Under the pieces are notes generated by a model. The model was not told the DNA's origin, ran no database searches, and saw only the letters and a list, made by a program, of their open reading frames with translations. A stretch of 14,168 nucleotides of DNA from assembly GCA_034696485.1 (NCBI GenBank), contig JAQIWT010000885.1, positions 1 to 14,168 of the forward strand, written 5' to 3'. A program made the translations under genes and the position numbers. The stretch is from Isohypsibius dastychi (lineage: Eukaryota > Tardigrada > Eutardigrada > Parachela > Isohypsibiidae). Below, piece after piece: positions 8,556 through 14,168 of this stretch. Every line of letters starts with the position of its first letter. Position 1 is the stretch's first letter.

Positions 8556-11437
8556 AAGAAGAGCAGTGCGGCATGCTCCGGAGTTTTCAAATCCATTCTG
8601 GCTTCCGAGTGAAGCTGCTCTCTCTCTCTTGCGCTGCCTTCTTTCTCGCTCCACTGATCGGATGTGATGTGAGCGATCGCAGCATCCAACGGTCCGACCC
8701 AAACGACATCTCCATTACGCATTGGAATGTCAAATATTCCATTCATAAAATGTTGCAGACCACAGGGAATGATCACATTTAATGTTTCCTATTCCCGACT
8801 CGTTGATCGACATGGCTATAACTCAATAGAAAAACCACGCTTGGCTTTGCTCGCCTGTTGGAAGATTATGTAATGGAGTTCCATTTGCGCGGAGTTTACA
8901 TAAGCATCATCCACATTTTCGATCGCTATCTGGCTGGCTGGGATGGATGAGGGGGAAGAGAGTTTGCGTTTAGGTTTGCTCTTCTGGGGATGAAAGAGTC
9001 AGAGGCTTCCGGTGAATATTTCATGATTTGTCAAGAGTGATGAGATGGGGATTGTGAGACGCTCGCTCAGGCTCACAGCTGAAATCCCCCAATATCCCCT
9101 TATCAATTGCCACTCCTTTCCTAATGACACCCAAAACGCCCATCTCTCACCTGGCTGACTTGATCATTATGACACTTGTTCAACATCACGCAATATTCCA
9201 ATTAGCAAGATGTGTGTTTCGCATTCATGACAAACCGAACCGATTAACCAATGCAAACATTGTTTAGTCAAAATAACTGACATGCTGAACTGACCTGCTG
9301 GAAAAGTTGCCTGAAGATGAGTGAGTAAATAGGTGCATATTGAATAATGTTAGCACACACAAGTTCTGATGCCCTTCGACTTAGACCGACAATTATTGAA
9401 CGAAAAATTGATTTCTTGCACGATAAAATAATGTGCGTAAAAATGAAAAACCACTTTTTCTTAACAGAGGAATTGTCTGAGCTCAAGGTCCTCGAAGCAT
9501 CATCACCAGGTTTGGTAACGTTTTCTGTCGAGGGGACTGTTTGTTTTGTCGCTACAAAAAAGTCCTATCACGACAATTGTTACGCAGCAGACACACTACG
9601 CTCGACTTGCGATTGCGAAGACAGCAGAGATTCATCATTGTGATATCGGTCTGCTGACGGATCTGGTTTTGTAGTGGGTTCAGAGACCACAAACCTGATA
9701 TTCTGATTTAGTATCTACAAAAGGTCACCAGAATCCAGGCAGTTTGGGTGATGTAGTTTGCAGGACAATCTTTTACGAACGATTGAGGTTAGCTTTTCGC
9801 TGGAGCGAATCGGAGATTCACGTCAGAATACTACGTCGGTAAACTCTGGATCACACTCACTTCAATTTCCGGCAAATTTCTCTGATTGACGCTTCAGTTT
9901 AAAGGATGCAGCTAGCACTTCTTACTTTGCGAAAAGGAAATGCAAAAATGCCCTGAGAGTACGATGATGCGGCGTAAGGACAAAGTTACTTTAGTTGTAC
10001 CGGTATATACTCTAGCAAACGCCTCCGTGTGAAGTCTTCGAGATGGCTGCCATCAAACGACAAACGAACATGCTAGACTCTCATTCATTGTAATGAAGGG
10101 TCGGCAGGAAAGAATTCAGATAAGATCCAATCCTTAAGGTGCTACGTAAACACTAAATGTACTGCGGTCAAACTTCGAAAAAAACGAAAGAGATTGCAAC
10201 AAGCAAAAGTTCGTACTAAACCCACCTGGATTCATACGCTGAGATGGGAAGTGAGAGGAACCTGAGATCACTATTTTCAGACTTCATGGAAAAAAGATTT
10301 GCCACCGATGAGTCATCAATCTTTCAATATAGACACACATGCTGGCTGTACATAGTGAATGTGCAAGACAAAGGGTTGATCATGCATCACGAGAGCCGTA
10401 GGGGTTTTGTTTCATGTACAAGACGAGTTTTTCCGCGTGTTTGCAGGCGAGAGAGAAATAAACGAAAACGCACACTTTTCCGCGCGTTAAAAGAATACCG
10501 AAACTTGCGAAACAACCTGATTTGCGACGTTTGTTTACTTTCCTGTCTTACGCCTATATGATCCAAGGAAGACGTGCTGGAGTGCGGATCATTATTGAAA
10601 TTCTGCCATTCAACCCGGATATTTCATCTTATTTACGAAAGAATGGGAGCTGCACAATTTGTGGCGTTACGATCGGGGACTAACGCCAAGGAAGCGCGGG
10701 ATCGGGAACGGAAGGAGGCCAAGCAAAAAGAGTTTAGTGCAAGTGCTATGAAAAAGTACGAGAGACCTGGCCAGTATGAGCAAGGCAAGCCAATCAATCA
10801 CACGAAAAAATGGAAATGATACAAGACATATTTCTGGTCCTTGGATATTCCTTGATTTGCTTTGTATCTCACCCTTTCGCCCCACAAACGTCCATTATTT
10901 ACTGGACCACTGTTTTATTATGCACGCTTTGATCCATGAACGTTCGAGATTAAACCTTGAACGAATGACTGGATGTCTGTTTGTTATTTGCACCTGATGA
11001 CATATTTTGCAAAAACTGCAGTATACTTACATTTTGTCGGAACAGGATGATTATGATTGGCATGGTTTTACATTAAAGCTGCAACAGTTGATTGTTGAAG
11101 CAGGATTTCCAACTGATTTTCAAGTGGATTAGACAAACTTCATGTATTATATGTCCCTTTATACCTGTAGCAGAAGTTTTTTGCGAAGAAAATTCATCGC
11201 ATTAATGACGCTTTAAATTTTCGGTGTCAAAATTCTACATGAACTAAAATGTTAACTACTAGCGTTGCTAGTCATGTAGTCGAATGTACATTTGTGGAGC
11301 AGTATCTTGAGTCTCCGATACCACATAGCATCAATTGACCTCATTGAGATTCTTGGAATTATAGATACGCGCACCAGCTTCATTAAGCGCTATGTTGGAT
11401 GGGATTTTTGTGAAAAGCAAACAACTCAGTAGAATGC
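8556..11437. other. Intergenic region, no supported gene
   Basis: Open frames occur on both strands (for example plus 10244-10561 and 10574-10819, and plus 9347-9643) but show no recognisable domain, coherent splice chain or homologous motif. The only canonical poly(A) signal on the minus strand near the cysteine-rich gene is AATAAA at 10914-10919, 519 nt beyond that gene's predicted stop. Undetected 3' exons or a long 3' UTR of that gene could therefore lie in 10900-11437. Confidence 0.55.
11235..11279. repeat. Nested inverted repeat downstream of the cysteine-rich gene
   Basis: The outer arms CTACATG (11235-11241) and CATGTAG (11273-11279) are exact complements. ACTA/TAGT extends them past a one-base bulge. 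A competing inner hairpin, ACTAGC-GTT-GCTAGT, lies at 11258-11272. The two folds are mutually exclusive. It sits about 160 nt past the predicted stop on that gene's sense strand, so it could be a 3' UTR structure. Confidence 0.55.
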
Positions 11438-12521
11438 TTACTCGATGGAGAACAAAAGGTTAGTGATGACACCATAACCAGACAACTCGTTAGCTACAGA
11501 ATAAAATAAGACAAACGTTAGCACCAGCACGAAACTGTTCAATCTCTTCGTTATAGAGTCGCCCGATCCCACCGACACAAGTTTGGCGAACCTGGGGTCC
11601 ATCTTGTTGGTGATGAGAAATACCTCCAGAGGCACACATGGTGTCTCTCCGGCTCGACATGTACAGACGTATCCTCCTGAGTTAGCAGAATTCATACAGA
11701 CATTCGCTGAGACTCCAGGATAGTCCGGGCTCAGTCGCGCAATATCGCTGCACCCATACTTGCTCAACAATTCATTTCCTTCAATTAAAGCCATTTCAAA
11801 TGTCTTTCAGAAAAGCTGGTCCGTCTTCTTACCGCGCCATCTTGCCTCGTAAACGCATAGATCAGTTAGACTGGGACAGAGAACGTAGCTGGTGTCACGA
11901 AAAAGCGGACATGTTGTGAAGGAAGTGTTTCCATAACAGCGTTTGAAGTAGCATTTTATCCCGGGTCCTTAAAAAATACGATAAATATCCAAACACTGCA
12001 CATGCTACTATGAATAACCTGATGGGCTCGCTGGTATGCAGTTGTCGGTGGTGCAGACGCCGTGTTTGCCCGTGATTCGTGAGATGTTACTTCCTGGCGG
12101 CGCGTCTTCCGAGCCATAGTCAGACTCGATGATATCCATCATGCCGTTGCCAAAATCTTTGAAGAATGGCAAATCCGATCTTGCGCTGCATTTTTTGTTC
12201 AAATATAACTGTGGTTTCTGACCTGTAAGTGAATGAGTTTTGGTCCTAATAGGAGGTCAGACTGGGCATTACGGTGCAGCTAGCTCACGATTATATTTGC
12301 GAGTTGCTGTCATAGCATAACAGACATCTTTTCCCGCTTCACACTCTTGAGTAACGAACTTTGCTGCACCACATTCAACATCACCTGTGCAGGTTCCTAC
12401 ACTGCATTTGAGTGATGTAACTGGAATGATCCGTTATATTCCGGGTCTAGGGAATTAGTGTGACTCGCTTACCTTGGGTAATCAGTGGGCCCGAAAACAG
12501 ACAAAACAATAAAATAATCAT
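11438..12521 (-). CDS. Secreted or membrane-anchored two-domain cysteine-rich protein (Ly6/uPAR- or ET-module-like), 5 exons
   Basis: Exons in transcript order: 12473-12521, 12289-12420, 12019-12222, 11833-11967, 11438-11778. The total is 861 nt, giving 286 residues plus TAA. Introns are 66, 54, 52 and 51 nt, all phase 1. Exon 1 encodes a signal peptide (MIILLFCLFSGPLITQ). Domain 1 (residues 21-122) has Cys at 22, 27, 33, 43, 50, 72, 117 and 122 and closes with VCTTDNC, close to the CCxxDxCN end of Ly6/three-finger folds. Domain 2 (133-221) has ten Cys and opens likewise with K-C-x4-C. N-glycosylation sequons are N106-I-S and N142-T-S. A hydrophobic stretch (about 256-269) after small residues SVGSGDS suggests a GPI signal or membrane anchor, though 17 residues follow it. 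Two acceptors are AAG and one donor is GTTATT. A nematode ET module is the main alternative assignment. Function unknown. Confidence 0.85.
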
Positions 12522-12542
12522 ACGAAGCCACTAAATTCTCAA

Positions 12543-12553
12543 CTGCAATTAAA
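12543..12553 (-). promoter_or_regulatory. Candidate splice or trans-splice acceptor before the cysteine-rich gene
   Basis: On the minus strand TTTAATTGCAG ends 21 nt upstream of the start codon. In a nematode this is a typical position for a spliced-leader acceptor. It could equally be the end of a 5' UTR intron, or chance. Confidence 0.4.
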
Positions 12554-12766
12554 GGCTTCTCTGCTGGATGATGTTTGAGATAGTCGCTTTTCGTATTGGG
12601 CGCCGATGGAGTATTGACAACATTGAACAATCTCGGTTTATTTCACCGAAGTCTTTTTTGAACTTAGCAACTAAAGGTGGACCATACAACATGTGCTACG
12701 TAAACAGAATGATGACTCGATGAAAGGACTGGAACTTATGTACTCGAATAACCTGTTACACATATC
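12554..12766. other. Short divergent intergenic space
   Basis: About 210 bp between the upstream end of the cysteine-rich gene and the retrotransposon LTR. Whatever core promoter the minus-strand gene has should lie here. I see no clear TATA box or repeat. It also contains the insertion site, so its right end should carry one copy of a target-site duplication (candidate ATATC at 12762-12766). Confidence 0.5.
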
Positions 12767-13017
12767 TGTCGTGTCACGGTAGCCACGCTACGTGTTTGTT
12801 GTTACCATTGTGTTGTCTACCATCTAGTGACTAAGAGATCTACTACCTTCAGGCTCTCTGTTCGTTGCTTTATAAGTCACTGTTTCACTGTTCTTACTTG
12901 TCTTGTTCCGTCTTATTCCATCTCATTAGTTCTGGTTCACTCATCAAGCTATAAACCATCGTTCAGTCCTTCTCTATTCTGGTTCTTCGACAGTATCTAA
13001 GGTCGCTGCCCGCGACA
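12767..13017 (+). repeat. Probable 5' LTR
   Basis: The right end is set by ...CGCGACA immediately before TT and the TGG primer-binding site. The left end is chosen at TGTCGTG because it forms an imperfect terminal inverted repeat (6 of 7) with CGCGACA, giving 251 bp. An alternative left end is TGTTACA at 12754 (264 bp). The second LTR is outside the window, so the boundary is unproven. It contains TTTATAAG about 100 bp into the LTR. Confidence 0.62.
12869..12876 (+). promoter_or_regulatory. TATA box of the LTR promoter
   Basis: TTTATAAG lies mid-LTR, about 145 nt before the LTR end. Transcription would start near 12900, leaving an R-U5 segment of about 115 nt, a sensible arrangement. It is read away from the cysteine-rich gene. 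Confidence 0.6.
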
Positions 13018-13019
13018 TT

Positions 13020-13037
13020 TGGAGGGCATACCGAGAT
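13020..13037 (+). other. Primer-binding site
   Basis: TGGAGGGCATACCGAGAT starts 2 nt after the LTR. TGG pairs with the universal tRNA CCA end. The reverse complement does not continue into a standard TTCGA T-loop, so I cannot name the primer tRNA. Only the first bases may pair. Confidence 0.65.
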
Positions 13038-13049
13038 CATCGGTACGCC
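13025..13049 (+). other. Hairpin overlapping the primer-binding site
   Basis: GGC-A-TACCGA, loop GATCA, TCGGTA-C-GCC: nine pairs with one A-C mismatch in a 25-nt element. It covers most of the primer-binding site, so primer annealing would require opening it. Confidence 0.7.
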
Positions 13050-13177
13050 ATCATCGGATATTGCCGAGCCCCGGAAAGGACTTTTGTCAACAGGTACGTA
13101 ACAACGGCCTCATAAATATTTTGTAGCATCAACGTCAACACTCAACCAAGAACTGCCGAACCACCGAAAAGTTGCCG

Positions 13178-13195
13178 TGACCTTTCGAAAGGTCA
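13178..13195 (+). other. 18-nt perfect palindrome in the retroelement leader
   Basis: TGACCTTTCGAAAGGTCA is fully self-complementary. As RNA it gives a 7-bp stem with the self-complementary loop UCGA, the form of a kissing-loop dimerisation site. It lies between the primer-binding site and gag, where dimerisation and packaging signals of retroelements are usually found. Confidence 0.7.
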
Positions 13196-13256
13196 AGTGT
13201 TTTCACCGCAACGTCTTCACAACCAGCGACAGGAAGAGACCATCAAAGACTCAATC

Positions 13257-14168
13257 ATGTCAGACATCGACCGTCTTATCCAGCAAATGGCCGACCTCAC
13301 GGTAGCTCTGGGGTCACTCGGATCCAGAGAAGAATACCTTCTTGACTACAAAGACCTGCCAAAGTTCAGCGGTTCTACGAACGAAGATGCAGCGGATTTC
13401 TTGCTTCGTTTCGAGAGATGTGCCGCCGCCTCAAAACGGAATTCTAGCGACGCTGAGATGATCCGAAGATTCACGTTAGTCTTAACTGGGAATGCCATGC
13501 GATGGCACAGTGAGAATCTCAGCACCGCTTGGCGAACACTACGTCAGACGTTCATAGATTTCTTTGGGAAATCTAAAGTCGACTTGGAAATTGCTGGTGA
13601 ACACGGACGCATCACTGCTGCTGACGACCCAGTTGGTTTCGTCTTTCAAGAACTCCAGCATTTGAGAGTCATCGATCCTCTAGCCTCCGAGGCACAAAAG
13701 GTCCAACGATTAATGGAAAAACTGCCGCTGTCGATCCGGCACAAGTTCCTGCTCGACCCGCCGCAGGATGTCATTAGTTTTACCGAGCGGCTGCGAAACA
13801 TTAGAAGAAAATATGCACTTCAGGTAAGTGCTTTGGCAGCAACAGGTGGACTTTACCATTCATCACCCAGTAATGGAGCGACAACGAGCTCTTCTAATGG
13901 ACATTCCTATGCGGTCTTCAACAGTTCCGTGTCAGCAGCAGCCAATCCATCACATTCCTCTGACATTTTCGATGATAGAATGGACAGAGTTGAAAAACAG
14001 TTAGATCAATTAGGCGAGCATTTAGCTATTTTGGCCGCTGAGCAACAGGTGCCTAATTACAACGATCAGCGAACGTCCGATAACAACTTTGCTCATTCAT
14101 CTTATGCAGTTACTGATCAGTGCCAAGTTCCGTTTAGGTCACAGCCTGTTTTGCAGTACGTTCCAGTA
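13257..14168 (+). CDS. gag: Retrotransposon Gag capsid polyprotein (partial, runs off window)
   Basis: An uninterrupted frame of 304 codons, still open at the window end. The start ATG has A at -3 and no ATG precedes it in the leader. Gag assembles the element's intracellular particle and packages its RNA. Residues 1-25 are heptad-like. Residues 34-135 match the retrotransposon gag core: LPKFSG, A-x-DFLLRFE, then L-T-G-N-A-M-R-W (L76 to W83), W92 and F99-x3-F103. A second helical block spans about 140-190, followed by a Ser/Asn/Ala-rich linker (195-235) and a probable coiled coil (240-264). The zinc knuckle expected further on is not reached. A perfect CAG/GTAAGT donor motif lies inside at 13821-13829. 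No stop or frameshift is seen. Confidence 0.92.
   Translation, partial: MSDIDRLIQQMADLTVALGSLGSREEYLLDYKDLPKFSGSTNEDAADFLLRFERCAAASKRNSSDAEMIRRFTLVLTGNAMRWHSENLSTAWRTLRQTFIDFFGKSKVDLEIAGEHGRITAADDPVGFVFQELQHLRVIDPLASEAQKVQRLMEKLPLSIRHKFLLDPPQDVISFTERLRNIRRKYALQVSALAATGGLYHSSPSNGATTSSSNGHSYAVFNSSVSAAANPSHSSDIFDDRMDRVEKQLDQLGEHLAILAAEQQVPNYNDQRTSDNNFAHSSYAVTDQCQVPFRSQPVLQYVPV

Larger units (their letters stand above)
12767..14168 (+). mobile_element. 5' part of an LTR retrotransposon, probably Ty3/gypsy type
   Basis: The order is that of an LTR retroelement: probable LTR ending in ACA, TT spacer, TGG primer-binding site, ATG-free leader, then an open gag frame. The window ends inside gag, so protease, reverse transcriptase, integrase and the 3' LTR are not visible. 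The superfamily is inferred from the gag only. The intact frame suggests a fairly recent insertion. Confidence 0.88.

Noticed and set aside
8423-8782. 119-codon plus-strand open frame with a hydrophobic patch
   Set aside because: It spans the low-complexity CT/GA foldback, shows no domain, and the opposite strand is equally open.
9347-9643. 98-codon plus-strand open frame
   Set aside because: No motif or context. It overlaps a similar open frame on the other strand.
10244-10819. Two adjacent plus-strand open frames of 105 and 81 codons, the second Lys/Glu-rich
   Set aside because: No recognisable family, no convincing splice signals joining them and no conserved motif. A real small gene cannot be excluded.
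10139-12706. Shared 14-mer GTGCTACGTAAACA at 10139-10152 and 12693-12706
   Set aside because: One 14-mer repeat is expected fairly often by chance in 14 kb, and the flanks do not match.
13094-13126. Possible leader intron between CAG/GTACGT and TTTTGTAG
   Set aside because: It would be only 33 nt, well below the 51-nt minimum seen here. The donor might still be used with a distant acceptor.
1-14168. tRNA, rRNA or CRISPR features
   Set aside because: No T-arm with flanking acceptor pairing, no rRNA-like block and no regularly spaced repeats were found on either strand.

Overview
This is eukaryotic, almost certainly animal, DNA. Coding sequence is broken into many short exons. Fourteen of the fifteen introns I could resolve are only 51-116 nt, and the genes are a myosin motor and a secreted cysteine-rich receptor-like protein. 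The very short introns and the C-x4-C cysteine modules point to a small-genome invertebrate. A nematode is my best guess, but the acceptor sites are not the uniform TTTCAG expected of Caenorhabditis relatives, so this is inference only. The window starts inside a 22-nt poly-C run, probably a contig edge. | Layout, left to right. (1) Positions 118-6156, minus strand: the first twelve coding exons of an unconventional myosin heavy chain, rebuilt exon by exon. They give 470 continuous codons holding the P-loop, switch I and switch II. The gene runs off the left edge before the end of the motor domain. Exon 6 is a 14-nt micro-exon. Intron 1 is 3,995 nt (1988-5982), far larger than the rest. (2) Positions 6157-11437: about 5.3 kb with no gene I can support, containing low-complexity tracts and a few inverted repeats. 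(3) Positions 11438-12521, minus strand: a five-exon gene for a 286-residue protein with a signal peptide and two tandem cysteine-rich domains resembling the Ly6/uPAR or nematode ET-module families. All four introns are phase 1. Its 3' end is uncertain. (4) From about 12767 to the right edge, plus strand: the 5' end of an apparently young LTR retrotransposon of Ty3/gypsy type. It has a probable 5' LTR with a TATA box, a TGG primer-binding site, an ATG-free leader with strong RNA-fold signals and an open gag frame of 304 codons that continues past the window. | The two host genes show no evident functional link. The retroelement lies head-to-head with the cysteine-rich gene, its LTR starting about 245 bp from that gene's start codon, so its promoter could affect that gene. 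None of the host coding sequence appears as long single ORFs, so the exon models given here are the main result.
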